Below, in pieces: positions 36,971 through 47,076 of a DNA stretch of 64,000 nt (position 1 is its first letter; the number at the start of each line of letters is the position of its first letter). Under the pieces are notes generated by a model. That model saw only the letters and a program-made list of their open reading frames with translations, was not told where the DNA came from and did not search any database. Origin of the DNA: JAGQPD01 sp020426865 (GTDB lineage: Bacteria; Planctomycetota; Planctomycetia; Pirellulales; Pirellulaceae). A program made the translations under genes and the position numbers. The stretch covers positions 62,001 to 126,000 of the forward strand of contig JAWKTN010000001.1 of NCBI GenBank assembly GCA_041399065.1, in the 5' to 3' direction.

Positions 36971-39900
36971 CGGGATTGATTCAAGCCGGACCGCAGTGCA
37001 TGTTCGACGCGTGCAAGCTGCCGCTGCAGTTCATGCAATGCGGTTTCGCGGCTTTGTCCCACTGGCACTGGTTCGAGCCCTTCCAGTTTGGCAGCCAAGT
37101 GCATTGCGTGCGTTGCATTGAACGATGCAGCGAGTCCGCGGAGGCTATGTGCTGCACGACGCAATTCCGCCTCATTGCCCTGCTCGAGGCTCGTCGTCAG
37201 GCGGCTGAGCAGTTCGGGATAATCGTCTAAAAAGATCCCGATGCTTTCCGCCAGCAGATTCCGATCGCCTCCCAGGCGGTCTAATGCGGCGTCGAGATCA
37301 ATGCAAGCGTTCGTCTGACCGGTATCACTCTCAGGATCCGTTTCCAGTTGGAATTCGCGTCGCGGACGAGCACGGCGGTGGACGCTGTGAATTACGTTGA
37401 CCAGCTCCGACATGTCAATGGGCTTCGAGATATAGGCATCCATACCGGCGCGAAGACAACGCTCGCGATCACCGCGCATGGCATGAGCGGTCATGGCGAC
37501 GATGGGGATGGTGGACAAGCTGGAATCGGGGAAACTTCGGATCGCCGCCGTCGCTTGGAAGCCATCCATTACTGGCATTTGCACATCCATCAGAACGACA
37601 TCGATTTTGCCTTTGTTTTGCGTAAGCAGCTCCAGGGCCTCCCTTCCGTTTTCGGCGATCTCGACGTGATATCCCCGTTTTTGCAGGATGCTCTTCACGA
37701 CTTTCTGATTGGCGGGAGTATCTTCGGCGACGAGTACCCTGAGTCCATCGACATCGCAAGCAGCGGCGATAAGGGAATCGCCGACACCAGTGTGGGGCGC
37801 CTGCACCTTGAGGGAAGCCATGATTGCATCCAGCAAGCTCGATTGGCTGACGGGTTTTCGTACGAATTCGGCAATAGGAACACTCGAACCGGTGAAAACC
37901 TGCCGATCGGCAGGGGAGGCCATCACAATGATGGGAATCGGAACATCCGAGGTTTCGCAGATGGTCTGGGTCAGTTCGGGCACATCGACTCCAGGAATTG
38001 CGGCATCGAGAATCACGAGCTGGAAGGGATTTCGTTGGTGCTCCGCGGTACGAATTTGCGACAGTGCTTCAGTCGGGACCGTCGATGTCGTTGGCGTCAT
38101 TGACCAGTTTTGAAGAATCTTTTCGACGATGGCGAGATTGGTTCGATTGTCATCGACGACCATCACTTTGAGGCCATCAAGATCTTCAAAGCGTGTCGAT
38201 GCTGCCGTCCGTCCGGCATCGTCTGGCAAGCGAAAGCGGATGGTGAATTGAAAATGACTTCCTTTGTCCGGTATGCTATCGACCTGCAGGACTCCGCCCA
38301 TCAATCGCAATAGCTCGACGCAGATTGCCAACCCCAATCCGGTACCGCCATATTGTCGGGTCGACGACGCGTCCGCTTGGACGAACGGTTCGAAAATGCG
38401 TCGCTGATCGTCCTGAGAGATCCCAATGCCAGTATCGCGAATATGGAAGACGAGTGCTGCTTCGCTGGGAGACACCGACGACGGTTCGACGTGGACGAGC
38501 ACTTCGCCTTGTGAGGTGAACTTTACTGCGTTGCCGACTATATTCAGCAGAATCTGTCGTACGCGATCAACATCTCCGATAACGACGTCAGGCACGGTGG
38601 GGGCAATATCACAGATCAGTTCGATCCCTTTTTCAAATGCGCGGACGGCGATCGCGCTGAGCGCATCGTCGATCGCTTCGCGAAAGGCGAAAGGTTCATC
38701 TTCGATCGAAAACTTGCCGGACTCGAGTTTTGAGAAATCGAGAATATCGTTGAGCAGAACCAGCAAGGACTGAGCGGAATCGTGGGCCGTTTCGAGGTAA
38801 TCTCGCATCGCGGACGAAAGCCCCGTTTCCTGTAATCCCAGTTGGGTCATGCCGAGGATAGCGTTCATGGGCGTTCTTAGTTCATGGCTCACATTCGCGA
38901 GGAACTCGCCGCGGGTCCGATTGGCCTGTTCGGCGCACTCCTTGGCCTCCTGCAGTTCCTGCTCGCGCCGTTGTTGTTCGGTGACATCTCGTTCAATCGT
39001 TGAGGAACCGATGATGATGCCGTGTTCATCACGGATCGGGGACACGGTCAGCGATACCGGGAATTCGTGTCCCTGCTTGTGTCGCCGAACCGTCTCGAAC
39101 TGTTCGAGAACATTTCCGGAGCGAACGGCATCTTGAATTTCTGGTTCTTCGGCAGCGGCGCCGAGTGGCAAGATAATATCAATATTCTGTCCGATCGCCT
39201 CCGCCGCCGAGTATCCGTATACTGCCACCGCGCCAGCGTTCCAGCTGATGATGCGATTATCTCTTCCTTTCCCGATCACCGCGTCGTGCGAGGAATTGAT
39301 GATCGAGGCGAGAATCGATCGATTCCGGGCGGCTTCCTTCCGTGCGGTAATATCGGAAAACGCGACGACGGCACCGATCGCCTGGCCGTCGCGGATGATT
39401 GGATTGCTACGATACTCCACGGGGAAAGAGGTACCGTCCTTCCGCCAGAAAAACTCGTTATCGACGTGCACGCTTTTGCGCTGGCGACTCGCCTCGTAAA
39501 TCTGGCACTCGGCTATACTGTATGGCGTACCGTTCGGCCAAGTATGATGCACCAACTCGTGCATGTTACGTCCGAGCAAATCAGATTCGGATTGATAGCC
39601 CAACTGCTTCACGCAGGCGGGGTTGCAGAACGTACAGATCCCGTCCATGTCAACGCCGTAGATCGACTCTTCTGTCGACGCCAACAGCAACTGCACTCGC
39701 TCTTCGTTGCGACGCACTTCGGCCATCGCCCGCTGCCGTTCAGTGATATCACGCAGGAACGCGCTAAAAAACACTCCGTCCCGTCGCGAGATGGCGGCGA
39801 TGCTCAATTCGGCCGGAAAACAATTCCCATCGCGGCGCAAGGCCAACAATTCGATGCGATTCCCCAGCACGGTATGCTTTCCGGTCTCCAAATAGCGGCG

Positions 39901-40467
39901 CAAACCTTCGCGATGGATGGCCCGCTGATCCTCTGGGATGATATGTTCGGCGAGCGACTTCCCGATGACTTCCGCGCGTTTCCATCCGAACAATTGCTCC
40001 GCCTGTTCGTTCCATCCGATGATGATGCCCGCATGATCCATCGATATGACAGCGTCCAGCGACGTGGCAACGATCGACTGACTGTAGAGTTCCCCCTCAC
40101 GCAACAGTCGTTCGGAACGGATGATTCGGATGCAGAGCAGCGCCGTAAACCAGATCGCCATCATGGCCAAGACATGATTGACAACGGCTCGCCACAAGAC
40201 TCCGCCCGGTGGAGAAACCGTAAGGTCCAATGCAATAAGCAGCGAGCAGACGGCCGCCAAATACATCACGAAACGCTTTTGGCGGGTGGCGTAGGCAAGC
40301 CAGAATACCGGTAAGTACAACACATATCCCGCGATTCCGACAGCCACAAAGCTATCGACCGCGAAGATGGCCAATATCAACAAAACCGCCAGCCGCTTCG
40401 ACCACGTTACGTGGCCGTCGGCCAATTCCGGATTGTCGCTCGGAGTGGGGATGGTTGTCCTTGGCAC
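36967..40467 (-). CDS. Hybrid sensor histidine kinase (3 PAS, HisKA, HATPase, 2 REC, HPt)
   Basis: 1166 residues, GTG start. Membrane segments lie at about 27-60, 66-84 and 96-115. Three PAS domains follow (~125-235, 255-370, 385-500), the first and third with the S-x-D-A-V-I start. The HisKA phospho-His is in NVSHELRTPMNAIL (~526). HATPase N, G1 and G2 boxes (LNIVGNAVKFT, DTGIGIS, GTGLGLAI) are intact. REC1 has Asp in QLVILDAAIPGVD; REC2 has Asp in DVVLMDVQMPVMDG. The C-terminal HPt carries AAHSLRGLAASF. It is a complete internal phosphorelay with no partner regulator adjacent. The signal is unknown. Architecture matches the kinase at 50.1-52.9 kb. Confidence 0.94.
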   Translation of the reverse strand: MPRTTIPTPSDNPELADGHVTWSKRLAVLLILAIFAVDSFVAVGIAGYVLYLPVFWLAYATRQKRFVMYLAAVCSLLIALDLTVSPPGGVLWRAVVNHVLAMMAIWFTALLCIRIIRSERLLREGELYSQSIVATSLDAVISMDHAGIIIGWNEQAEQLFGWKRAEVIGKSLAEHIIPEDQRAIHREGLRRYLETGKHTVLGNRIELLALRRDGNCFPAELSIAAISRRDGVFFSAFLRDITERQRAMAEVRRNEERVQLLLASTEESIYGVDMDGICTFCNPACVKQLGYQSESDLLGRNMHELVHHTWPNGTPYSIAECQIYEASRQRKSVHVDNEFFWRKDGTSFPVEYRSNPIIRDGQAIGAVVAFSDITARKEAARNRSILASIINSSHDAVIGKGRDNRIISWNAGAVAVYGYSAAEAIGQNIDIILPLGAAAEEPEIQDAVRSGNVLEQFETVRRHKQGHEFPVSLTVSPIRDEHGIIIGSSTIERDVTEQQRREQELQEAKECAEQANRTRGEFLANVSHELRTPMNAILGMTQLGLQETGLSSAMRDYLETAHDSAQSLLVLLNDILDFSKLESGKFSIEDEPFAFREAIDDALSAIAVRAFEKGIELICDIAPTVPDVVIGDVDRVRQILLNIVGNAVKFTSQGEVLVHVEPSSVSPSEAALVFHIRDTGIGISQDDQRRIFEPFVQADASSTRQYGGTGLGLAICVELLRLMGGVLQVDSIPDKGSHFQFTIRFRLPDDAGRTAASTRFEDLDGLKVMVVDDNRTNLAIVEKILQNWSMTPTTSTVPTEALSQIRTAEHQRNPFQLVILDAAIPGVDVPELTQTICETSDVPIPIIVMASPADRQVFTGSSVPIAEFVRKPVSQSSLLDAIMASLKVQAPHTGVGDSLIAAACDVDGLRVLVAEDTPANQKVVKSILQKRGYHVEIAENGREALELLTQNKGKIDVVLMDVQMPVMDGFQATAAIRSFPDSSLSTIPIVAMTAHAMRGDRERCLRAGMDAYISKPIDMSELVNVIHSVHRRARPRREFQLETDPESDTGQTNACIDLDAALDRLGGDRNLLAESIGIFLDDYPELLSRLTTSLEQGNEAELRRAAHSLRGLAASFNATHAMHLAAKLEGLEPVPVGQSRETALHELQRQLARVEHALRSGLNQSR

Positions 40468-40939
40468 GTCCAGGATTCTCGCTGTTGGCGTGTCTTCAGA
40501 TCGATTGCGGTGCTCACGCTACCCCATCGTCTTTAACAGTCTTCAGGTCTGCCGACCGTCTTAAAGTGTGACCGTCTTCAAGTTTGCCCGAACTGCCACG
40601 TAGCCGTGATACCACTCCGCCAAAATGGGCTGAGGGCGGTGGGCGCATAACGGTGATCGCCGATCGACCAATTCGACCGCCACTCGATCACCGTTCGGCG
40701 AGGCAGTTCAACGGCAAGCTTTCTTTGAACATCATATCGCGTCGGCCGGCCGGTTGTCGATGCGGGCGCGATTCCCAGCGACGAGGTCGGGGAACGCTGC
40801 AACTGAAAAATGCCAAGCCGTGGCACAGCGCGTGCTTGATCGACTTCGGGACACGCGATTCTAGCTCGACGCCGCTAGCCGGGCGCGTGGCGCATAAGAC
40901 CAACTCAAACGAAATCGCAGATCGGGAGGAACGGGACAG
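40468..40939. other. Intergenic gap between divergent kinase and transporter genes
   Basis: No gene is supported; a plus-strand open frame across 40584-40982 overlaps the transporter start and has no recognisable content. Three short GTCTT-x-A-A/G-GT-type direct repeats occur at about 40536-40585. Divergent promoters are expected here. Confidence 0.45.
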
Positions 40940-42934
40940 ATGGCGAAACGCAGCCTTGACAGCGCCACCAGCAAGTTGTTGACGCTCGTCGGAACGGCAC
41001 TGGCCGTGCTCAGTCTCTATTTTGCCAAGGAGATTCTGCTTCCCTTTTTTCTGGCAATCTTTTTGAGCTTCATTCTTCACCCTCTGGCCCGAGGGCTGGA
41101 GCGATTCCGCGTCCCTCGGGCCGCGGCCGTGCTGACGGTCATGTTGCTTGCTTGCGGCATGATCGGGTCGATTGGATGGTTGGTCACGAACCAAGTGATT
41201 GACTTGAGCGGGAAGTTGCCCGAGTACAAAGGAAATCTGATTGAGAAAGTGCGGGCCGTAAAGGGGGCGACTCGGGGGCGAATTCAGCGGGCCAGTCAAA
41301 CGATCGAGGAGATCGGGAAGGAGTTGGCCGGCGACAATGCTCCTGAGGGAACCAGGGCCGGGACAAGCAATGGCGGGACGGGCAACGAGATGGCGGTTGG
41401 GGAAGGCACGACCGATGAGTCGCAACGGCGCGCCGACCACTCGCCCATTTTCGACTACCTGGTGCGCAGTGGCCTGTCGATGGGCGACCGGGAGCAGGAC
41501 AATGGCGATGCCGTGGAGGTGAAGGTGGTTTCGTTACCGCCCTCGCCGCTGACACAATTCCAGACATGGTTAGGTCCGTTGGTAGCACCGTTGACGACGG
41601 CGGGTGTCGTGCTTGTCCTGACGTTATTCTTACTGCTGCAGCGGGAGAAAATGCGCAACCGCGTCCTCCAGCTGGTGGGCAGCGGCAATCTTCGGACGGC
41701 GACGGAGGCCTTGGACGACATTACGAGGCGCGTGAGCAATCTGCTGCGAATGCAGCTGCTGGTCAATTCGCTTTACGGCGTTTCTGTTGGGGTGGGGCTC
41801 TATTTGATTGGCGTACCGAATGCAATTCTGTGGGGGATTTTGGGATTGCTGCTGCGGTTTTTGCCCTATGTCGGGCCATGGATCGTTGCCATCATGCCAA
41901 TTTCGTTATCGATGGCGGTGTTCGATGATTGGTCGCACGTTGGTATGACCGTCGGGCTATTTGTAACATTGGAGCTACTTGTCAACAATTTTCTCGAGCC
42001 GTGGTTGTATGGGCAGAGCACAGGTGTGTCTTCGGTTGGCATCATTGTGGCGGCGATTTTCTGGACTTGGATGTGGGGGCCGATCGGGCTAATCCTGGCG
42101 ATGCCGATGACCGTCTGCATCGTGGTTGCGGGAAAGTACATTCCCCAATTCCGTTACATTTCAGTGCTCCTTGGCGACGACACCACGATGTCTCTGGAAG
42201 ACCGCTACTACCAGCGTCTGTTGGCGATGGATGAGGAAGAAGCGGACAATGTCGTGTACGAGTATCTGAAAAATCACGATTTAACCAGTCTCTGCGACGA
42301 CGTCCTCGTACCGGCACTATGCCTTGCCGAATGCGACCGCCATGCTGGTGCCCTCAAGCCCGAACAGCAGGAGTTGATTGTCGAGGGAACACGGGAGTTG
42401 ATTATCGAATTGTTCGAGGATCATCATGGCATTTCTTCCGAATCGCCAACGCCATCCCGGCGATTCGACGGACATCATCACTCATCGATTCGAGTCCTGT
42501 GCATTCCGGCTCGTGACGACGTCGACGAATTGGCTTCGCTGATGCTTCAGCAATTGCTAATCGGTGCAGGGCTCGAGACAGTAAACTATTCCAAATCGAT
42601 GCTCGCTGGAGAAATCGTTGAACGGGCATCGGAGTTCGATGCGGTTGTCATTTCGGCCGTTCCACCGGATGGTATCCGACACGCCCGATACCTGTGCAAG
42701 CGACTGCGTCAGCGGTGGCCTGAGCTGCCGATTCATGTTGGGATATGGCACGATACGAAGTCCGAGACGGTTGGGCAGCGGCTCATAGATGCCGGGGCCA
42801 CTCAGGTATTTCACTTTTTGAGTGACGCCATGGTCTATCTGCGTGATCGAACTCAACGGCGCCGTGACCCTCTGGCAGAACAGCAGAAGGCGCTCGAAAT
42901 CGGACGGCAAATTGTCAGCGAACCAGCAACATGA
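40940..42934 (+). CDS. AI-2E family transporter (PerM/YdiK-like) with C-terminal Rossmann-like domain
   Basis: 664 residues. GGAGG lies about 10 bases before the ATG. Eight or so membrane segments: FAKEILLPFFLAIFLSFILH, AAVLTVMLLACGMIGSIGWL, then a soluble loop with charged low-complexity sequence (~110-190), then LVAPLTTAGVVLVLTLFLLL and the conserved block LRFLPYVGPWIVAIMPI followed by a late LEPWLYGQSTGVSSVGIIVA. The cytoplasmic tail (~510-640) has an alpha/beta pattern RVLCIPARDDVDELASLMLQ, like a B12-binding-type fold but without the D-x-H-x-x-G cobalamin motif. Family members export small molecules or ions; AI-2 transport is not implied. Confidence 0.88.
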   Translation: MAKRSLDSATSKLLTLVGTALAVLSLYFAKEILLPFFLAIFLSFILHPLARGLERFRVPRAAAVLTVMLLACGMIGSIGWLVTNQVIDLSGKLPEYKGNLIEKVRAVKGATRGRIQRASQTIEEIGKELAGDNAPEGTRAGTSNGGTGNEMAVGEGTTDESQRRADHSPIFDYLVRSGLSMGDREQDNGDAVEVKVVSLPPSPLTQFQTWLGPLVAPLTTAGVVLVLTLFLLLQREKMRNRVLQLVGSGNLRTATEALDDITRRVSNLLRMQLLVNSLYGVSVGVGLYLIGVPNAILWGILGLLLRFLPYVGPWIVAIMPISLSMAVFDDWSHVGMTVGLFVTLELLVNNFLEPWLYGQSTGVSSVGIIVAAIFWTWMWGPIGLILAMPMTVCIVVAGKYIPQFRYISVLLGDDTTMSLEDRYYQRLLAMDEEEADNVVYEYLKNHDLTSLCDDVLVPALCLAECDRHAGALKPEQQELIVEGTRELIIELFEDHHGISSESPTPSRRFDGHHHSSIRVLCIPARDDVDELASLMLQQLLIGAGLETVNYSKSMLAGEIVERASEFDAVVISAVPPDGIRHARYLCKRLRQRWPELPIHVGIWHDTKSETVGQRLIDAGATQVFHFLSDAMVYLRDRTQRRRDPLAEQQKALEIGRQIVSEPAT

Positions 42935-42939
42935 GATTG

Positions 42940-43069
42940 GTGCTTTGTGACCGCTAAAAATGAGGGTCGCGTTTCTGGCCGCCTCTCCCAGAGTCTCACA
43001 ATTGTGAGGGTCTGGGAGAGGCGAGGCGATCGGACGCACCCTAATTCTAAACTGTCACAAAGCACTAGG
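42940..43069. repeat. MITE-like palindromic element in a convergent gap; likely terminator
   Basis: An inner near-perfect hairpin (42981-43022: GCCTCTCCCAGAGTCTCAC paired with GTGAGGGTCTGGGAGAGGC) is enclosed by outer inverted repeats GTGCTTTGTGAC (about 42940) and GTCACAAAGCAC (about 43053). The right side carries CCCTAATTCT, as at 186-213. It fills the gap between the convergent transporter and chloride channel genes and could terminate both. Confidence 0.75.
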
Positions 43070-44888
43070 GCGAAAGGTCGTGCGACGCGGGCTGCTGTAG
43101 TTCGGTGACACGGTCGTGGTAAGCACCGATTACGTCGCGGCGACTGAGCATCCCAACGATCTTGCGCGAATCTTCGGTGTCGACGACGGGAAGATAGTCG
43201 ATGTTTTTTTGCGTGAAGCGGCGCAGGGCAGTGTGCAGATCGTCGTTTACAGTCACGGTCAAGACGGGCGAAACGGCAATATCAGCGGCCAGGATCAACG
43301 ACCCTGCACCGTTGCCCATCAGGACCGCGCGCAAGTCACGTAGCGAAAAGATGCCGGTCAGCCGGTTTTCGCGATCAACCACCGGGAAATACGTGATTTG
43401 TGAGTAGGAAACCAACCGCATGATCTCCGTGATCGGCAGGTCTTCACGAACAAAATCGATCGGTCGGTCGGTGTCCAGCACGTCGCGAACGTGGATCTGT
43501 TCAAGCACGTCGATCACGAAATCTCCGGTATGAGCAGGGCTATCGAGGATGCTGTTGACCTGTTCTTCGTACAATGTCCACTTGGAGGAAAGCAGCGCCG
43601 TGTTCATGATCGAGACCAGCATTAGGGGGATGAGCAGGCCGTACGAGCCACTCATTTCGCAAACCATGATCATGGCAGTCAGCGGGACGCGTGCGACGCC
43701 GGCAAAAAATCCTCCCATACCGACCAGTACAAAGGCCTCGGGGTTTTCCAACGCTCCGGGAAAGACTTGATTCACGATCTGGCCGTAGGCTCCTCCAAGC
43801 ATGGCGCCGATGAATAAGGAAGGGGCAAAAACACCGCCGCTACCACCGGAAGAGATCGTCAGCGAGGTGGTGACGATCTTGCCGATGCAGAGGATGGCCA
43901 TTAATGTCAAAGTCAATTTGCCATTGATCGCCAATTGGATCCAACCGTAGCCACCCGACATCAACTGTGGCAGCCATAATGCGATGATCCCTAGACCAAG
44001 CCCGCCGATGGCCGGTTTGATCATGTTGGGGACGGGGAGCTTCTTGAAGACACGGTTGCGGAGTCCGTAAAAGATCGTCACATAGGCGTATCCAGCGACG
44101 CCGCAGACCACCGCGAAAAGCACATAAAACGGCAGTTCGGAAATGCGATCGAATACCAGGGAAGGGGGAGTATTGAAGGCGAGTCCCTGGCCGTAAATGG
44201 CGGCGAACACGGCGTAGGCGGTGATCGAGGCAATAAAACACGGGATCACGGCGGCGAATTCCAATGCCGTCGAACCATAGAGAACTTCGCTAACAAACAA
44301 CGCGCCTCCCAGCGGCGCGCGAAAAATCGCCCCAATCCCTCCTGCGCCACCGGACAACATCAGCAGTCGCCGCTCCTGCTCCCCAAGTCCGATCCGTTCG
44401 GCGAAGAGCGAACCGAAGCCCGCACCAATCTGCGCGATCGGGCCCTCGCGGCCAGCCGAACCGCCGGTGCTGATCGTCACGATCGACGCAATCGCCTTGA
44501 CAAATGGAACACGAGCTCGGATGCGTCCTCCCAGCCGGTGGAAGGCCCGCACCATGGCGTCCGTTCCGTGCCCTTCTGCCTCGGGCGCCAGCCCATAGAC
44601 AATCATCCCGCAGACCAGTCCTCCGATTACCGGGACGATCACCACCGCCCACCAGTGCGTCGGCATTTGCATGGCGTGCAATGCCGGCTCGTCACCCGCC
44701 GGCGGCGGATAGTATCCTTCGATGTGTCCCAACATGAATTGCTGCAAATGTTGCAACAGAAAGAAGAACGCGACCGCTCCCAACCCGGCCACAATCCCCA
44801 CAATCGGACTGAAGAGAATGAGTCGGCCGGATGCCTCCGTGTCAAAGATCGATCGAAAACGATTGGCAACGGTATGGAAGTACGACAC
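43065..44888 (-). CDS. ClC-type chloride channel/antiporter with CBS domains
   Basis: 607 residues, GTG start without a clear ribosome-binding site. The ClC membrane domain (~20-440) carries GHGTDAMVRAFH (where GSGIP is usual), TGGSAGREGPIAQIGAGFGS (the G-K/R-E-G-P motif), and GGVFAPSLFIGAMLGGAYGQ (the GxFxP motif). Two CBS domains follow (VLDTDRPIDFVREDLPITEI and VSPVLTVTVNDDLHTALRRF). The replacement of GSGIP by GTDAM is seen in many bacterial ClC proteins and leaves channel-versus-antiporter mode open. CBS domains suggest gating by adenine nucleotides. Confidence 0.92.
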   Translation of the reverse strand: MSYFHTVANRFRSIFDTEASGRLILFSPIVGIVAGLGAVAFFFLLQHLQQFMLGHIEGYYPPPAGDEPALHAMQMPTHWWAVVIVPVIGGLVCGMIVYGLAPEAEGHGTDAMVRAFHRLGGRIRARVPFVKAIASIVTISTGGSAGREGPIAQIGAGFGSLFAERIGLGEQERRLLMLSGGAGGIGAIFRAPLGGALFVSEVLYGSTALEFAAVIPCFIASITAYAVFAAIYGQGLAFNTPPSLVFDRISELPFYVLFAVVCGVAGYAYVTIFYGLRNRVFKKLPVPNMIKPAIGGLGLGIIALWLPQLMSGGYGWIQLAINGKLTLTLMAILCIGKIVTTSLTISSGGSGGVFAPSLFIGAMLGGAYGQIVNQVFPGALENPEAFVLVGMGGFFAGVARVPLTAMIMVCEMSGSYGLLIPLMLVSIMNTALLSSKWTLYEEQVNSILDSPAHTGDFVIDVLEQIHVRDVLDTDRPIDFVREDLPITEIMRLVSYSQITYFPVVDRENRLTGIFSLRDLRAVLMGNGAGSLILAADIAVSPVLTVTVNDDLHTALRRFTQKNIDYLPVVDTEDSRKIVGMLSRRDVIGAYHDRVTELQQPASHDLSP

Positions 44889-45659
44889 GTTCGTGGTTTC
44901 GGTAAATGTTACAGTTTGTTAATCTGACAATTTCATCGCACAAGTTGCGAGCCCCCGAGTATAACGCTCGACGCCCGGCTGCCATCAGCGTAACACGCGT
45001 CTACTATCCGTTGCACGGCGATGGTGCGTGGCAAACGCGGGTGGACAATCATCCCCGATAAAGCCCGTACTGAATCCCGTGTTGTGCCAATGGCACGAGT
45101 TCCGCTGCTGCCTTCTCGCCCCAACCCTCTCCCCCATAAGGAGTTGCGGCAACGCATGCCTGTCTGTGTCGCGATTTCCGTGTAACTCGTCAACGGCGGC
45201 CAGCGGGCTTGTACGCTACCATTTTTGACGACCTAACCCAACCCCCCAAAAGGCTGCGCCAGCAATGCCGCGATAGTGTCACACCTGCTGCAAAACGCCT
45301 TACCCGAAGCCGGTTCCACTCTTTCAGGTTGGGCGAGACAAGCGGCCGGCCCGCCGATCTTGGGGGGCGACATCGCCAGCGCGTAACTCATGGCCACGGC
45401 TGCGCCAAATAGCCGATCGATCTCGCAACCCTAAGACAATATTCGGTGATGGGTCGGCCACCGTTTTCAACCCGCAGGGGCCAGATTGTACAACGATGCA
45501 CACGATTTGGGGAAGCCGGCTTTTGCTACCACAAACCGCGAATTCAAGCCGTTGTCCTCAATCCGTCGTCGCGTCCGTTCCGACGTGGCCGTATAATAGG
45601 TCTCCTATTGTTACGGCAGCGATGCCGTTACGACAGAAATACCGACGAGCGAAACCGTT
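44889..45659. other. Long intergenic region
   Basis: 771 bp without a convincing gene. It holds a partial copy of the palindromic element (45118-45185). A minus-strand frame of about 64 codons (about 45235-45430) lacks a ribosome-binding site and similarity and was not called. Divergent promoters for the ClC and lactonase genes should be at its ends. Confidence 0.5.
45118..45185. repeat. Partial palindromic element, copy C
   Basis: Left arm CCCTCTCCCCCATAAGGAGT followed by TGCGG matches copies A and B; the right arm has decayed. Confidence 0.65.
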
Positions 45660-46928
45660 ATGCAACTATCCCCCCCAATCCGCACCTATCTACTGCGGGC
45701 GGTGCTCACTGCCGCTAGCATTTTCGCGATTTCTTGCCCATCATCCATGGGTGACGAGTCACCCGATGACGCTCGGCCGTTGATTGCCTATGTCGGAACG
45801 TTCAGTTCGCCGCTGGGTGACGTTCTTCCAACGCAAGTCGACTTGCCACCAGGCAACGGCCGGGGGATTCATCTGTTTCGCGTTGACCGGAAGACCGGCG
45901 ATCTCACGCCATTCACTCAGGTCGAGATGGGTAACAGCCCTAGCTGCCTGGCGGTCAACCGCGATGGGACTCGGCTCTATTCCACCAACGAGACAGATCG
46001 GAGTAGCGCGGACAAGCAGGGTACCGTGAGCGCTTTTTCGATCAACCGCACGGATGGAACGCTGACGCTGCTGAATTCGGTCGGGTCCGGAGGCGACGGC
46101 CCGACGTATGCCAGTCTGCACGCGGACGGACGACATTTACTCGTCGCCAACTACTTCGGCGGTTCGATTGCGGTGTTGCCGATCACGTCGACTGGGGAGC
46201 TCGGGGACGCGACGGACGTAAAGCGCGATGGTGGCCAGATCGGTCCAGCAAGAGCAACGAACGCACCAGCCGGAAGCTTCGCATTCAGTGGTCATGATCG
46301 AACTCATGCTCATATGATCCAGGCCGATCCCACTGGCAATTTCGTTCTGCACGTCGATTTGGGTTTGGATCGGATCTTTGTATGGAGTTTCGATCGGGAA
46401 GCGGGAAGGCTCGCGCCAGCCGAGCACCATGAGATCGCGTTGCCGTCAGGTGACGGCCCACGACATTTTCATTTTCATCCCAATGGCAGGTGGTTCTATT
46501 CCGTTCAAGAGGAAGGTTCGACCATCGCCTTGTTCGACTACGATTCGACCACCGGTCGACTCAACCCGCGCCAAACGATCTCAACGTTGCCACCTGGTTT
46601 TGCCGGGAGCAATTTTTGTTCAGAGATCCTTGTCTCTGCGGACGGCAAGTTCGTTTACGTGGGCAATCGCTTGCACGATAGCGTCGGCATTTTCTCAGTG
46701 GCGAGCGACGGGACACTCGAGTATGTCGGCGAGGAATGGACGCGGGGGGACTATCCGCGCAGTTTCAATTTCGATCCATCGGGGCGTTTTCTCTATTGTT
46801 GCAATCAACGGGCAGACAATGTGACGGTATTTCGCGTAGACGGCGAATCAGGAAAGCTCTCTTTTACAGGCCAGTACGCTGCCGTTGGCAATCCGTCGTC
46901 GATCGTATTCGTTGACTTGGCCAAATAA
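45660..46928 (+). CDS. Lactonase family protein (7-bladed propeller, 6-phosphogluconolactonase-like), exported
   Basis: 422 residues with a signal peptide (LLRAVLTAASIFAISCP; the Cys may be a lipobox-like site but the fit is weak). The propeller signatures are clear: YVGTF, GRGIHLFRVDRKTGDLTPFT, NPSCLAVNRDGTRLYSTNE (NSPSCLAV here), ASLHADGRHLLVANYFGGSI, GDGPRHFHFHPNGRWFYSVQ, SADGKFVYVGNRLHDSVGIF, GDYPRSFNFDPSGRFLYCCN, GNPSSIVF. Cytoplasmic Pgl relatives act on 6-phosphogluconolactone; because this copy is exported, its substrate is probably a different lactone or it is a structural propeller. Confidence 0.9.
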   Translation: MQLSPPIRTYLLRAVLTAASIFAISCPSSMGDESPDDARPLIAYVGTFSSPLGDVLPTQVDLPPGNGRGIHLFRVDRKTGDLTPFTQVEMGNSPSCLAVNRDGTRLYSTNETDRSSADKQGTVSAFSINRTDGTLTLLNSVGSGGDGPTYASLHADGRHLLVANYFGGSIAVLPITSTGELGDATDVKRDGGQIGPARATNAPAGSFAFSGHDRTHAHMIQADPTGNFVLHVDLGLDRIFVWSFDREAGRLAPAEHHEIALPSGDGPRHFHFHPNGRWFYSVQEEGSTIALFDYDSTTGRLNPRQTISTLPPGFAGSNFCSEILVSADGKFVYVGNRLHDSVGIFSVASDGTLEYVGEEWTRGDYPRSFNFDPSGRFLYCCNQRADNVTVFRVDGESGKLSFTGQYAAVGNPSSIVFVDLAK

Positions 46929-47076
46929 ACGACTGCCACGTTGAACGCAAAAATTGTGATGTCCTGACGCCCAAGCAATCAATCTGGTCGTCACGCTGCC
47001 ACGCAACCTGTTGATACGCTGCGACGGCCAGCCGCCGTCGGCAGATCCGGCCGACAAATCGAAGCCGTTTTGCGTC

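Noticed and set aside
40584..40982. 132-codon plus-strand frame before the AI-2E transporter
   Set aside because: Overlaps the well-supported transporter start in another frame and has no family features.
45091..45104. TGGCAC-N5-CCGC as a sigma-54 promoter
   Set aside because: Two mismatches in the -12 element and no gene within about 550 bp downstream.
45235..45430. Minus-strand frame of about 64 codons
   Set aside because: No start signal or similarity; only noted because the gap is long.
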